Shown here one piece after another: positions 44,459 through 53,537 of a stretch of DNA of 64,000 nucleotides. The notes under the pieces were generated by a model, which saw only the letters and a program-made list of their open reading frames with translations, searched no databases and was not told the DNA's origin. Source of the DNA: Rhodobacter sp. (lineage in GTDB: Bacteria > Pseudomonadota > Alphaproteobacteria > Rhodobacterales > Rhodobacteraceae); contig JADJAB010000006.1 of the NCBI GenBank assembly GCA_016704435.1, positions 62,001 to 126,000 of the forward strand. The letters run 5' to 3'. Numbering within the stretch: position 1 is the first letter of the stretch; the number at the start of each line of letters is the position of its first letter. The translations under genes and the position numbers were made by a program.

Positions 44459-45430
44459 TTACCAGCGCAGAACCACCGACCCCCAGGCCAGTCCGCCGCC
44501 GATCGCCTCGGTCACCAACAGATCGCCTTGCTTGATCTGGCCGCGTGCACGGCCGACCGACAGCGCCAGCGGGATCGACGCGGCCGAGGTGTTGCCGTGG
44601 TCCTGCACCGTCACGACGACGCGGTCCATCGGGACTTGCATGCGTTTGGCGGTACCTTCGATGATGCGGATATTGGCCTGATGCGGCACGATCCAGTCCA
44701 CATCCTCGCCCGACATGTCCAGCTTGGCCAGTGATGCATGGGCTGTTTCTGAAAGCTTTTCAACAGCATGGCGGAAGACTTCCTTGCCTTCCATGCGCAG
44801 GAGTCCGGTCGTGCCGGTCGATACGCCGCCATCGACGTAAAGGATGTCGCGGTAGCGGCCGTCGGAATGCAGGTCGGTCGCCAGGATGCCGCGGTCGGCG
44901 GTGGTGCCCGTGCCGGTCGCGCCCTCCAGCACCAGCGCGCCGGCGCCGTCGCCGAACAGCACGCAGGTCGAACGGTCGGTCCAGTCCATCAGCTTCGAGA
45001 AGGTCTCGGCCCCGATCACCAGCACCCGGTTGGCCTGCCCGGCGATGATCAGCGCATTGGCATTGGCCAGCGCATAGACGAATCCGGCGCAGACCGCCTG
45101 CACGTCGAAGGCAAAGCCGCGCGTCATGCCAAGGGCGGCCTGCACCATGGTGGCGCAGGACGGAAAGGTCAGGTCCGCGGTCGAGGTGGCGACGATGATC
45201 GCGTCGATGTCGTCGGCCTGCAGGCCGGCATCGTCCAGTGCGGCCCTTGCGGCCCGCGTGGCCAGATCCGAGGTGGTCTGGCCCTCCGCCGCGAAATGCC
45301 GCCGCTCGATCCCCGAGCGGGTGCGAATCCATTCATCCGAGGTCTCGATTGTCTTTTCGAATTCGGAGTTCGGAACCACCCGGTCCGGCAAATAATGCCC
45401 GACGCCCCTGACTGCGGCGCGTATCGTCAT
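44459..45430 (-). CDS. fabH: Beta-ketoacyl-ACP synthase III
   Basis: 323-aa initiating condensing enzyme that joins acetyl-CoA with malonyl-ACP. The catalytic triad is Cys in FDVQAVCAGFVYAL (about residue 114), His in WIVPHQANIRI (about 251) and Asn in QDHGNTSAASIPLAL (about 281). Starts MTIRAAVRGVGHYLPDRVVP. The start overlaps the plsX stop by 4 nt, so plsX-fabH are co-translated; this links phospholipid and fatty acid synthesis. Confidence 0.96.
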   Translation of the reverse strand: MTIRAAVRGVGHYLPDRVVPNSEFEKTIETSDEWIRTRSGIERRHFAAEGQTTSDLATRAARAALDDAGLQADDIDAIIVATSTADLTFPSCATMVQAALGMTRGFAFDVQAVCAGFVYALANANALIIAGQANRVLVIGAETFSKLMDWTDRSTCVLFGDGAGALVLEGATGTGTTADRGILATDLHSDGRYRDILYVDGGVSTGTTGLLRMEGKEVFRHAVEKLSETAHASLAKLDMSGEDVDWIVPHQANIRIIEGTAKRMQVPMDRVVVTVQDHGNTSAASIPLALSVGRARGQIKQGDLLVTEAIGGGLAWGSVVLRW

Positions 45431-46575
45431 TGGGTTGGATCGCTCCCCTGTCCAGCCCCGTTGGTGGCGCCGGCTTCCCCGTCGGCCGCATCCTGCCCCG
45501 CGCGCCCGGCGGATGCAACCCGCGCGGCCAGCCGCTCGAGGAACCGCGCTTCGGCCAGTTGCGCGGCCAGCCGGATCGCGGCGGACACACCGGTGGCATC
45601 GGCCGAGCCGTGCGATTTGACCACCGTGCCGTTCAGCCCCAGGAACACCCCGCCATTCGCCCGGCGCGGGTCGATCCGCCGCTGCAGCCGCTTCAGCGAG
45701 GTCATCGCCACCAGGCCGGCGAATTTCGACAGCAGGCCGGCGCCGAACGCCTCGCGCAGGAAATCGGCAATCAGCTTGGCGGTGCCTTCGCCGGTCTTCA
45801 GCGCCACGTTGCCGGTGAAGCCGTCGGTCACGATCACATCGACCCGGTCCGACGGGATGTCGGAGCCTTCGACGAAGCCGACATAGTCATAGCCACCGGT
45901 CTCGGCCGCTTCGGCCAGAAGGTCGGCGGCCTCCTTCAACTCGGCACGGCCCTTGTGCTCTTCGGTGCCGACGTTCAACAGGCCGACGCGCGGGCGGGCG
46001 ATGGCCAGGCCGTTGCGGGCATAGCTGGCACCCATCACGGCGTATTGCAGAAGGTCGCGCGGGTCGGCCTTCACATCGGCGCCGACGTCCAGCATCAGGT
46101 TGAAGCCGCCGGGATTGCGCGACGGCCAGATGCAGGTGATCGCCGGGCGGTTGACGCCGGGCAGCTTGCGCAGCCGCAGCATCGACACCGCCATCAGCGC
46201 GCCGGTATTGCCGCAGGACACGGCGGCGCCGGCCTCGCCGTCGCGCACCGCCTCGATGGTGGACCACATCGAGGTGCCTTGCCCGTGCCGCATGACCTGG
46301 CTGGGCTTGTCCTCCATCGTCACCACGCGCTCGGCGTGGCGCAGGGTCACGCGGGGGGCGAGTTCGGGGTGGCGGGCCAGCAGCGGTGCCAGCTGCGCCT
46401 GATTGCCATGCAGGATGAAACGCACGCCGGGAAGCTGGGCGGCAGAATCGACAAGACCGGCAACCACGGCTGCCGGCCCGCGGTCTCCGCCCATGGCATC
46501 GACCGAAATGACGATGGAAGCAACCTCGGCCGAGGCGTCGTCTGCCGATCGCGGAAGCTGGATTCCGTCAGCCAT
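45427..46575 (-). CDS. plsX: Phosphate acyltransferase PlsX
   Basis: 382-aa enzyme making acyl-phosphate from acyl-ACP, the first step of phospholipid synthesis with PlsY. Family blocks are ISVDAMGGDRGPAAVVAGL (about residues 23-41), AAVSCGNTGALMAVSML, NPGGFNLMLDVGADVKADP and VDVIVTDGFTGNVALKTGEG. There is a 15-20 residue N-terminal extension before the usual start and an Ala/Gly-rich tail; the true start may be the GTG-like region near VASIVISV. rpmF is 25 nt upstream. Confidence 0.94.
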   Translation of the reverse strand: MADGIQLPRSADDASAEVASIVISVDAMGGDRGPAAVVAGLVDSAAQLPGVRFILHGNQAQLAPLLARHPELAPRVTLRHAERVVTMEDKPSQVMRHGQGTSMWSTIEAVRDGEAGAAVSCGNTGALMAVSMLRLRKLPGVNRPAITCIWPSRNPGGFNLMLDVGADVKADPRDLLQYAVMGASYARNGLAIARPRVGLLNVGTEEHKGRAELKEAADLLAEAAETGGYDYVGFVEGSDIPSDRVDVIVTDGFTGNVALKTGEGTAKLIADFLREAFGAGLLSKFAGLVAMTSLKRLQRRIDPRRANGGVFLGLNGTVVKSHGSADATGVSAAIRLAAQLAEARFLERLAARVASAGRAGQDAADGEAGATNGAGQGSDPTQ

Positions 46576-46600
46576 GACGACGCGCGACCTCGGGGGCGGC

Positions 46601-46807
46601 TTACGCCGCGTCCTCGTCGAGGTCGACGTCCTTGGCAGCGGCCACGACTTCGCGGGCGTCGTAATGGCCGCAGGCGCCGCAGACGTGGTGCGGGCGCTTC
46701 AGCTCGCCGCAATTCGGGCAATCTGCCGGGTTGCCGGCGACCAGCGCGTCATGCGCGCGGCGCATGTTGCGGCGGGATTTGGTGGTACGGTTCTGCGGGA
46801 CAGCCAT
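46601..46807 (-). CDS. rpmF: 50S ribosomal protein L32
   Basis: 68-aa L32 starting MAVPQNRTTKSRRNMRRAHD. It keeps the zinc ribbon CPNCGELKRPHHVCGACG (C-x2-C ... C-x2-C), so this is the zinc-dependent form. The upstream frame to 46945 lacks similarity. It is part of the DUF177-rpmF-plsX-fabH gene order. Confidence 0.96.
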   Translation of the reverse strand: MAVPQNRTTKSRRNMRRAHDALVAGNPADCPNCGELKRPHHVCGACGHYDAREVVAAAKDVDLDEDAA

Positions 46808-46966
46808 GTCGCAACCTTCGGGTAGTGGGGGCAGGCCCCGGATTTCCTTTGTGAAACAACGGATCAGGCAATAGCCGACCCCTGCTGCTTCACAGCTTGA
46901 TGAAGGCGCGGAACATAGCCGGATTCCGCCCGAGCGCAAGCCCATTCTTGCGCCCTTTCCGGGGCG

Positions 46967-47533
46967 TCATTCACCGCCGTCTTCCGGGTCGTCTGCCGCC
47001 CCCTTCTGCAGCCGGGCAAGGGCCGCAAAGGGCTTCAGGTCGGCATCGCGCAGGGGGGATGTTCCGGTTTCGGCAAAGACCGCCTCGCCCAGTTCGGCGC
47101 CGGTGGCGCGCGGATAGGGCGGCAACGCCAGTGCCAGCGCCTCGCGCATCACCTCGGTCAGGTCGATGATCTCGGGCAGGGGCTCGGCGCTGTCGTCATC
47201 GGGCATCTCGACCTCTTCGCCCTCGGGTGTGGCGAAATCGGCCAGGCAGCGGCGCGTCACGGCCTCGTCCACCTTGGCCGGCACCGGGTCAAGCGTCACG
47301 ACACAGCTTTGCACCACATCGGCCACCAGTCGCGCGGTCAGGGTGAAATCGTCGCGCCCCGCAGGTGTGATCTCGCCTTCGAACGACAGCCGCGCGATCA
47401 GCGGCAGATCAAGCGAAGCCGCCAGATCGGCCCGCTCCGCCGCCTCCGGTCTCAGCCGAAAGCGAGTCGGCTTGCGGTGCGAAAGCGCGCCACTGCGAAA
47501 ACTGCCGGGCGATGTTTCGGTCTTCTCGGTCAT
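46967..47533 (-). CDS. DUF177 (YceD-like) protein
   Basis: 188-aa protein with the DUF177 pattern: ADLAASLDLPLIARLSFEGE, ARLVADVVQSCVVTLDPVPA with the conserved CxVTLxP segment, and EIIDLTEVMREALALALPPY near the C-terminus. The first of the two typical Cys motifs is retained; the C-terminal CxxC-like pair of YceD is absent. It is thought to help 23S rRNA accumulation and L32 expression. ATG 47533 is the start where similarity begins. It is divergent from bamE. Confidence 0.87.
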   Translation of the reverse strand: MTEKTETSPGSFRSGALSHRKPTRFRLRPEAAERADLAASLDLPLIARLSFEGEITPAGRDDFTLTARLVADVVQSCVVTLDPVPAKVDEAVTRRCLADFATPEGEEVEMPDDDSAEPLPEIIDLTEVMREALALALPPYPRATGAELGEAVFAETGTSPLRDADLKPFAALARLQKGAADDPEDGGE

Positions 47534-47723
47534 TTCCGGCCGTTGCTTGCGTCGCGGTTGCCCGGACTGACTGTGGCGATATGGTTTGTCGTTCTTGAAC
47601 ATAGGGCGTGGCATCTGTTATCCCAAGGCGCAAGGGCCAATGTGGGGCGCGTCGCGTGCTTCATCGCCCCGGGGCGCGGACCAAACCGCGGCGGCGGGCA
47701 AAGAGGCGGACAAGAGGGCAGGA

Positions 47724-48224
47724 ATGGCAGTCACTTCCAACTGGGCGCATCGCCGGGACCACCGGGCGCAAGGCCTGCCGCGGCGGCTGGCGCTGGCTAT
47801 CACCGGGCTGTGCTGTCTGGTTATGGCAGCCTGCACCACGGTCTACCGCAACCACGGCTATGTCCCCGACGATGTGGAACTGGCGCAGGTCGAGGTCGGC
47901 GTCGACACCCGCGAGACGGTGGCCGAAAAGATCGGCCGACCGTCGGCGCAAGGGTTGTTGAACGACGTCGGCTGGTTCTACGTGCAAAGCCGGTTCAAGC
48001 ATCTTGGCCCGAAGGCACCCGAAGAGATCGACCGCCAGGTGCTGGCGGTGACCTTTACCGAGTCCGGCGTGGTCGACAACATCGGCCGTTACGGGCTGGA
48101 AGACGGCCGCGTGGTCGAGATCTCGCGCCGGGTGACCGAAAGCAACGTCAAGGGCATCGGCTTCATCCGCCAGCTTCTGTCGAACTTCGGCCGCATCCGC
48201 GCGGGCGATCTGTTCGGCGACTAG
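47724..48224 (+). CDS. bamE: Outer membrane assembly lipoprotein BamE/SmpA
   Basis: 166-aa lipoprotein. A basic N-terminal stretch, a hydrophobic core LALAITGLCCLVMAAC and a lipobox ending at Cys 37 (MAAC-TT) give a lipoprotein signal. The SmpA/OmlA domain follows: VEVGVDTRETVAEKIGRPSA, WFYVQSRFK, VLAVTFTESGVVDNIGRYGL. BamE stabilises the BAM complex that inserts outer-membrane beta-barrels. GCAGG lies 5 nt before the ATG. Confidence 0.9.
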   Translation: MAVTSNWAHRRDHRAQGLPRRLALAITGLCCLVMAACTTVYRNHGYVPDDVELAQVEVGVDTRETVAEKIGRPSAQGLLNDVGWFYVQSRFKHLGPKAPEEIDRQVLAVTFTESGVVDNIGRYGLEDGRVVEISRRVTESNVKGIGFIRQLLSNFGRIRAGDLFGD

Positions 48225-48283
48225 GGCGGGCCGGCCGGGGCCTGCGGAGAGGGGCCCTCGGGCCGGGACCGGAGGGCGCACGC

Positions 48284-49066
48284 GTGAAGCCGTTGCAGCG
48301 GGGCGGACTGGTGGCGCGTCTGGCCGAGGGGCCGGAAGACATGCGGCACGTCCTGGCCTTTCGCCGCGCCGCGTTTCCGCGCCTGGATGGCCTGCCCGAG
48401 GAAGACGCCCAGGACGCGCTGTCGGCGCATGTGATGGTCGAACGGGCGGCAGGCGGCGGGCTGCTGGCTTCGTTCCGGGTGATGCTGTTCGGCTGGGGGG
48501 CCGGGCTGGCTCAGGGCTATGCGGCGCGGTTCTATGACGTGGCGCCACTGGAAGGCTATGCCAAGCCGATCGCCGAGATGGGCCGGTTCTGCCTGGCGCC
48601 TGGGGGGGTGCACCCCGACGTGCTGCGCCTTGCCTGGGGGGCGATGACCCGGCTGGTCGATGACGGGCAGGCCGGGCTGATGGTCGGCTGCACCTCGTTT
48701 CGCGGCGCCGACTGGCACCGGCACCGCGCGGCGCTGGCACTGCTGGCGGCGGTGCATGTCGGGCCAGCGGCGCATCTGCCGGGTCGCAAGGCGGCCGAGG
48801 TGGTGGACTACCCCGCGCTGGCCGGGCCCATGACCGACCGGCGCGCCGCACTGGCCGGCATGCCGCCGCTGTTGCGGACCTATCTGGCGATGGGCGGCTG
48901 GGTCAGCGACCATGCGGTGATCGACCGCGGTCTCGACACGCTGCATGTCTTCACCTGTGTCGAGGTCGACCAGGTGCCGCCTGCGCGGGCGGCCAGTCTG
49001 CGCATGATCGCAAGGTCTTCGCCGGGCGGTCCCGGCGAAGGGGGGGCTTCGGAAAGCGGCGCCTAG
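48284..49066 (+). CDS. olsB: Ornithine-acyl-ACP N-acyltransferase (OlsB-like)
   Basis: 260-aa acyltransferase of the GNAT-like OlsB family, which transfers a 3-hydroxyacyl chain from ACP to ornithine to form lyso-ornithine lipid. Landmarks are VLAFRRAAFPRLDGL, a Arg-rich segment, EMGRFCLAPGGVHPDVLRLA (about residues 100-119) and MVGCTSFRGADWHRHRAAL (about 135-153). GTG 48284 with GGAGGG 8 nt upstream is the start. OlsA, which completes ornithine lipids, is not adjacent. The stop overlaps the convergent methyltransferase gene. Confidence 0.8.
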   Translation: MKPLQRGGLVARLAEGPEDMRHVLAFRRAAFPRLDGLPEEDAQDALSAHVMVERAAGGGLLASFRVMLFGWGAGLAQGYAARFYDVAPLEGYAKPIAEMGRFCLAPGGVHPDVLRLAWGAMTRLVDDGQAGLMVGCTSFRGADWHRHRAALALLAAVHVGPAAHLPGRKAAEVVDYPALAGPMTDRRAALAGMPPLLRTYLAMGGWVSDHAVIDRGLDTLHVFTCVEVDQVPPARAASLRMIARSSPGGPGEGGASESGA

Positions 49067-50043
49067 CCGCGCCCGCGACGACCGCCGCGGCGGCCACCGG
49101 CGGCCTGGCTGGCGGCGGCCGAGGCTTCGGCAAAGCTGATTCCGGTTTCCACCTGCTCCAGAACCTTGGCAAAGCGGATCCATTCGCCGCCGTTGGCATC
49201 GTGGTTCATCAGGAAGTTGGCGGCGCGGATCGCCTCCATTTCCTGCTGGCGCACCGGGTTCATGATGGCGCTGGTCATGCCCGCCCCGATCGCCATCGGC
49301 AGGAAGGCGCCATTGATGCCGTGCCGGTGCGGCAGGCCGAACGAGATGTTCGACGCGCCGCAGGTGGTGTTCACGCCCAGCTCATCCCGCAGACGCCGCA
49401 CCAGCGCAAAGACCTGTTGTCCGGCCGAGGCCATGGCGCCGACCGGCATCACCAGCGGATCGACCACGATGTCATGCGCCGGGATGCCGAAATCGGCGGC
49501 GCGCTCGACGATCTTTTTGGCCACCGCAAAACGCACGTCCGGGTCGGGCGAAATGCCGGTATCGTCGTTGGAAATCGCCACCACCGGCACGTTGTATTTC
49601 TTGACCAGCGGCAGGACCAGTTCCATCCGCTCTTCCTCTCCCGTCACCGAGTTCAACAGCGGCCGGCCTTCGCAGGCCATCAGCCCCGCCTCCAGCGCGC
49701 CCGGCACCGACGAATCGATGCACAGGGGCACTTCGACGGTCTGCTGCACGATCTCGATCAGCGCCTTCATCAAGGGCGGCTCGACAAAGTTGTTGTCGGC
49801 ATAGCGCGGGTCTTTCGCCATCATGTTGGTGAAAACCGCGCCCGAGTTGATGTCCAGCACCGTCGCCCCGCAGGCCACCTGTTCCAGCGCGTCGCGGATG
49901 ACAGTCTCGAAATTGCCGGCCTCCAGCTCGGCCGCCAGCTTCTTGCGCCCGGTGGGGTTGATGCGCTCGCCGATCACGCAGAACGGCTCATCAAAGCCGA
50001 TGACCACGGTTTTCGTTTTTGATTCCAAGACAGTGCGGGTCAT
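49063..50043 (-). CDS. Methyltetrahydrofolate:cobalamin methyltransferase (pterin-binding, split-MetH-like)
   Basis: 326-aa TIM-barrel protein of the pterin-binding family. Key blocks are FCVIGERINPTGRKKLAAEL (about residues 21-40), ATVLDINSGAV, CIDSSVPGALEAGL, NSVTGEEERMELVLPLVKKY, ISNDDTGISPDPDVRF and GASNISFGLPHRHGINGAFL, as in the folate domain of MetH. No homocysteine-binding or cobalamin domain is present, so it can only move methyl from methyl-THF to a separate corrinoid protein. An Ala/Arg/Gly-rich tail ends RRGGRRGRG. It is clustered with a MetF-like gene and a 'virulence factor' gene. Confidence 0.87.
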   Translation of the reverse strand: MTRTVLESKTKTVVIGFDEPFCVIGERINPTGRKKLAAELEAGNFETVIRDALEQVACGATVLDINSGAVFTNMMAKDPRYADNNFVEPPLMKALIEIVQQTVEVPLCIDSSVPGALEAGLMACEGRPLLNSVTGEEERMELVLPLVKKYNVPVVAISNDDTGISPDPDVRFAVAKKIVERAADFGIPAHDIVVDPLVMPVGAMASAGQQVFALVRRLRDELGVNTTCGASNISFGLPHRHGINGAFLPMAIGAGMTSAIMNPVRQQEMEAIRAANFLMNHDANGGEWIRFAKVLEQVETGISFAEASAAASQAAGGRRGGRRGRG

Positions 50044-50076
50044 CGTTCAACCTTATTGTGAAGTAGTGCCGCCGAT

Positions 50077-50996
50077 TCAGGCGGCCTTGGCTGGTCTGCC
50101 GGAGGCGCCGCCATTGGCGGTCACCCATTCGGCGTTGGTCTTGATACCGCCCAGCGGGAAGAAATGCACCTGCTCGATGCCGAACGCCGGATTGGCGGCC
50201 TTGTGCGCGGCAAGCTGGGCGATCACGTCGGTCGGCTCGTAGGGCAAAAGCAGCTTGGTCACGTCCAGCGCGCGCTTTTGCAGCACCTTCAGCGAGGGCC
50301 GACGCCGCAGGCGATGGCGAACTTGATCAGCGTCTGCAGCTTGGCCGGGCCGGCGACACCGATATGCACCGGCAGTTTCACCCCTTCGGCGGCCAGACGG
50401 TCGACCCATCTGATCACCGGGGCGGCGTCGAAGCAGAACTGCGTCGCCATCGCCATTTTCGCATCGGTCCGCTCGGCAAAGGCCGATTTCCAGCGTGCGG
50501 CCTCCATCACCATCTTGTCCGAACCATCCGCGTCGATGTCCTTGTTGCCCTCGGGGTGGCCCGCCACATGCAGCCGGTCGAAACCGGCGAAAGCACCCGA
50601 CTCAAGCAATTCCATCGAGGTCGCGAACTCTCCCATCGGCTGCGCCACGCCGCCGGCCAGCAACAGGCCCTGGCGCACGCCCGCATCCTTGTAGCGCGCG
50701 ACCCAGTCGGCCAGGGTGGCCTTGTCCTTGATGATCCGCGCCGGGAAATGCGGCATCGCGGCAAAGCCCTCGTCACCGATCCGGCGCGCGGTGGCGACCA
50801 TCTCCTCGATCGGCGTGCCTTCGATATGGGCGATGTAGACGCGGGTGCCGCTGGGCAGGATCGCGCGGAAATCTTCCACCTTCTCGGCGGTGCGGGGCAT
50901 CACCTCGATGGAAAAGCCCTGAAGAAAGGCCTCCATCTGACCGGCTTGCCCGGCGGGGGTCGCGGGGGCAGTCTTGCGGAACGGGAACAGGGCCAT
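50077..50996 (-). CDS. Methylenetetrahydrofolate reductase-like protein (frameshift near 50295)
   Basis: About 306 residues across a frame break. N-terminal MALFPFRKTAPATPAGQAGQ, then SIEVMPRTAEKVEDFRAILP (strand 1 and the SIEV/SFE-like motif of MetF), VYIAHIEGTP, GLLLAGGVAQPMGEF (FAD-binding-like), MATQFCFDAAPVIRWVDRLA and LPVHIGVAGPAKLQTLIKFA. The first frame stops at GVGPR; the next frame gives PSLKVLQKRALDVTKLLLPY and ends at 50077. One base is missing in GGCCC-TCG. ATG 50996 has GGAG 6 nt upstream. It is divergent enough from classic MetF that I give no symbol. Confidence 0.82.
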
Positions 50997-51037
50997 CAGT
51001 CGCTCCTTCAGGGACGTTCGGGGCATTGTCATCCAGC

Positions 51038-51343
51038 TCAGGCCTTCGCCCAGCCGTTGTTGTCGATCAGCGCATTGATATGCGCCGTGTCGTAGTCTGC
51101 GATCAGCCGGTCGGCGGTGTCACGGGCGATCTGATCCTGATCGCCTTCCACCTCGCCGGAGGCCACCTTGCGCCACTCGGCCAGATAGGCGTCGCTGTCG
51201 CGGGCGCCGATCTTCATGGCGCAGCGGTCGATGGCCTGCTCGAACCGTTCGGGCAATTGCACCCTGGCGCCGCCGCGACGGCCCTTGCCGACGATCACCT
51301 GCGCGGGGATGTCTCTCCAGTAGACGATAGTGACCTCGGGCAT
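51038..51343 (-). CDS. 'Virulence factor' family protein (PF13769-like)
   Basis: 101-aa protein starting MPEVTIVYWRDIPAQVIVGK. The blocks IVGKGRRGGARVQLPERFEQ and AIDRCAMKIGARDSDAYLAE match the small 'virulence factor' family, whose name does not reflect a known activity. It is the first gene of a three-gene unit with the MetF-like and methyl-THF methyltransferase genes, an arrangement repeated in many Rhodobacteraceae, which points to a role in one-carbon transfer rather than virulence (inference). Starts 42 nt before the MetF-like gene. Confidence 0.8.
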   Translation of the reverse strand: MPEVTIVYWRDIPAQVIVGKGRRGGARVQLPERFEQAIDRCAMKIGARDSDAYLAEWRKVASGEVEGDQDQIARDTADRLIADYDTAHINALIDNNGWAKA

Positions 51344-51531
51344 CGGGTGATTCCTGAACGGTTGTTGCCGCCGTTGATAGTCGGCGTTCCGGGACATCCG
51401 ATGTCGGTTTTCGACATGGCGCGCGCGGGATGCGACCCTGGCCGACTCGTTGTCCGAATTGTCGGGGATGCGCGCCTTGCGCCGAAGGGGCTTCGGGGCT
51501 AGGTTGAGAGCAACCAGAGTTGGAGGGCGAA

Positions 51532-52686
51532 ATGACGCCCGAGCGTCCCCGCAGGGCGGACGCGACAGCATCGGCGGTCGAGCCGTCCGCTCCGCAGGCC
51601 GGAGAGGGCTGTTCCCCCGAAGCTGAACCGTCTGCCCCTGTATCGAACGGCGCGTCGCTTTATGCCGCGCTTGACCTCGGCACGAACAGTTGCCGGATGC
51701 TGATTGCCCAGCCCGAGGGCAGCCAGTTCATTGTCGTGGACAGTTTTTCCAAGACCGTGCAACTGGGTGCCGGGCTGGATGCCAGCGGGCGTCTGAGCCG
51801 CGCCTCGATGGGGCGCACCATCCAGGCGCTGCGCATTTGCCAGAAGAAGCTGCAGAAACACAGCGTCGGCCGGATGCGTCTGGTCGCCACCGAAGCCTGC
51901 CGCCAGGCCCGCAACGCCCGCGACTTCATCCGCCAGGTCAAGCGCGAGACCGGGTTGGCGCTGGAGGTGATTGCCCCCGAGGAAGAGGCGCGGCTGGCCG
52001 TCATCTCCTGCACGCCGCTGGTCAGCCCGAAGACCGAGCAATTGTTGATAGTGGATATCGGCGGCGGCTCGACCGAGCTGGTCTGGATCGACCTGTCCTC
52101 GGTCCGCCCCGAGGACCGCGCCCGCGCGATCATGCGGCTGCACATGGGTTTTGGCGCGCAGGGCGACGGGCCGGCGGCGCGGGTGGTCGACTGGATCAGC
52201 GTCAAGCTGGGCGTCGCCACGCTGAAAGACCAGTTCGCCGATGTCGAGAACGACTCGGCCCGCTTTGCGCTGATGAGCTGGTTCTTCGAGGAAAACCTGG
52301 CCTCGTTCAGCCCCTATCACGCCCAGGCCCCGCGCGAGGGGTTCCAGATCATCGGCACCTCGGGCACCGTGACCACGGTGGCCGCCAGTTTCCTGGGCCT
52401 GCGCCGCTATGACCGGACCAAGGTGGACGGGCTGGCGATGACCAGTGCGCAAATTGATGTGGTGATCCGCGACTACCTGCAACTCGGCCCCGAAGGCCGC
52501 CGCACAGACCCGCGCATCGGCCGCGACCGGCACACGCTGATCATGTCGGGGGCGGCGATCCTGCAGGCGCTGATGCGGATCTGGCCGACGGACCGCTTGT
52601 CCGTCGCGGACCGGGGCCTGCGCGAGGGGCTTTTGTATGCACAGATGAGCGCGGACGGCGTTCTTGAGGACGGACCTTACAGATGA
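51532..52686 (+). CDS. ppx: Ppx/GppA-family exopolyphosphatase or pppGpp phosphatase
   Basis: 384-aa ASKHA-fold phosphatase. After a 40-residue Ala/Pro/Ser-rich N-terminus come LYAALDLGTNSCRMLIAQPE (phosphate 1 loop, about residues 43-62), LVATEACRQARNA, IAPEEEARLAV, IVDIGGGSTELVWIDL (phosphate 2, about 174-189) and IGTSGTVTTVAASFLGL. There is no C-terminal HD domain, so it is the short form. Activity on polyphosphate or pppGpp cannot be separated by sequence. The stop overlaps the rlmE start. Confidence 0.88.
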   Translation: MTPERPRRADATASAVEPSAPQAGEGCSPEAEPSAPVSNGASLYAALDLGTNSCRMLIAQPEGSQFIVVDSFSKTVQLGAGLDASGRLSRASMGRTIQALRICQKKLQKHSVGRMRLVATEACRQARNARDFIRQVKRETGLALEVIAPEEEARLAVISCTPLVSPKTEQLLIVDIGGGSTELVWIDLSSVRPEDRARAIMRLHMGFGAQGDGPAARVVDWISVKLGVATLKDQFADVENDSARFALMSWFFEENLASFSPYHAQAPREGFQIIGTSGTVTTVAASFLGLRRYDRTKVDGLAMTSAQIDVVIRDYLQLGPEGRRTDPRIGRDRHTLIMSGAAILQALMRIWPTDRLSVADRGLREGLLYAQMSADGVLEDGPYR

Positions 52687-53438
52687 CCGGAAAGAAGGGC
52701 GAAGGCGCCAAGACCTCGGGGCGGGGCAGCCGCGAATTGCGGGTCAAGGTGAAGACCGCCAAGGGGCGCAAGCTGTCGTCGACGCTGTGGCTGGAACGGC
52801 AGTTGAACGACCCCTACGTGCAGGCGGCCAGGCGAGAGGGCTATCGCGGCCGCGCGGCCTACAAGATTCTGGAGCTGGACGACAAGTACGGCTTCTTCAG
52901 GCCCGGCGCGCGGGTGGTCGATCTGGGCTGCGCGCCCGGCGGCTGGTGCCAGGTGGCGGTGGCGCGGGTGAACGCGCTGGGGCAGAACCCGAAAAAGCCG
53001 GTGGGCCGGGTGCTGGGCGTGGACCTGCAGGAGGTGGAGCCGATTTCGGGCGCCGAGATCCATCTGCTGGATTTTCTGGACGATGAGGCCGACGCCAAGG
53101 TCAAGGCCTGGCTGGGCGGCCGTGCCGATGTGGTGCTGTCCGACATGGCGGCGGCGTCTTCGGGCCACAAGGGCACCGACCATCTGCGCATCGTGGCACT
53201 GGTCGAGGCGGCGCTGGCCTTTGCCTTCGACGTGCTGGAAGACGGCGGCACCTTCGTTGCCAAGGTGCTGGCTGGCGGCGCCGAAGTCGAGATGCAGACC
53301 CTCTTGAAGCGCAACTTCACCAAGGTCGCCAACGTCAAGCCGCCCGCCAGCCGGTCCGACAGTTCCGAGAAATTCGTCGTGGCGATGGGTTTCCGCGGCC
53401 GCGACCTGGTCGATGGGGAATCCGGGCAGGGCGGTTGA
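52683..53438 (+). CDS. rlmE: 23S rRNA (uridine-2552-2'-O)-methyltransferase
   Basis: 251-aa FtsJ/RrmJ methyltransferase of the 50S A-loop. Basic N-terminal extension, then WLERQLNDPYVQAARREGYR with catalytic Lys in AAYKILELDDKY, SAM-binding VVDLGCAPGGWCQVAV (about residues 78-93), DxxPxxSG-like LSDMAAASSGHKGTDH and the second catalytic Lys in GGTFVAKVLAGG, plus VKPPASRSDSSEKFVVA. The classical KDK-E tetrad residues are visible. Overlaps ppx by 4 nt (ATGA). Confidence 0.94.
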   Translation: MTGKKGEGAKTSGRGSRELRVKVKTAKGRKLSSTLWLERQLNDPYVQAARREGYRGRAAYKILELDDKYGFFRPGARVVDLGCAPGGWCQVAVARVNALGQNPKKPVGRVLGVDLQEVEPISGAEIHLLDFLDDEADAKVKAWLGGRADVVLSDMAAASSGHKGTDHLRIVALVEAALAFAFDVLEDGGTFVAKVLAGGAEVEMQTLLKRNFTKVANVKPPASRSDSSEKFVVAMGFRGRDLVDGESGQGG

Positions 53439-53484
53439 CCGTTTCCGGATCGGCAACTGTCTTCGATGTCCCGCAAACGCAAAA

Positions 53485-53504
53485 CGCCCCGCGAGGGGCG
53501 CTTT
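53485..53504. terminator. Bidirectional terminator between rlmE and the M15-like gene
   Basis: Stem CGCCCC (53485-53490) / GGGGCG (53495-53500), loop GCGA, four A before and CTTTT after. It serves rlmE on the plus strand and the DUF882 gene on the minus strand. Confidence 0.75.
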
Positions 53505-53537
53505 TCTTTCCGTAAAATCCGAAGGAACCGGCGCGGT

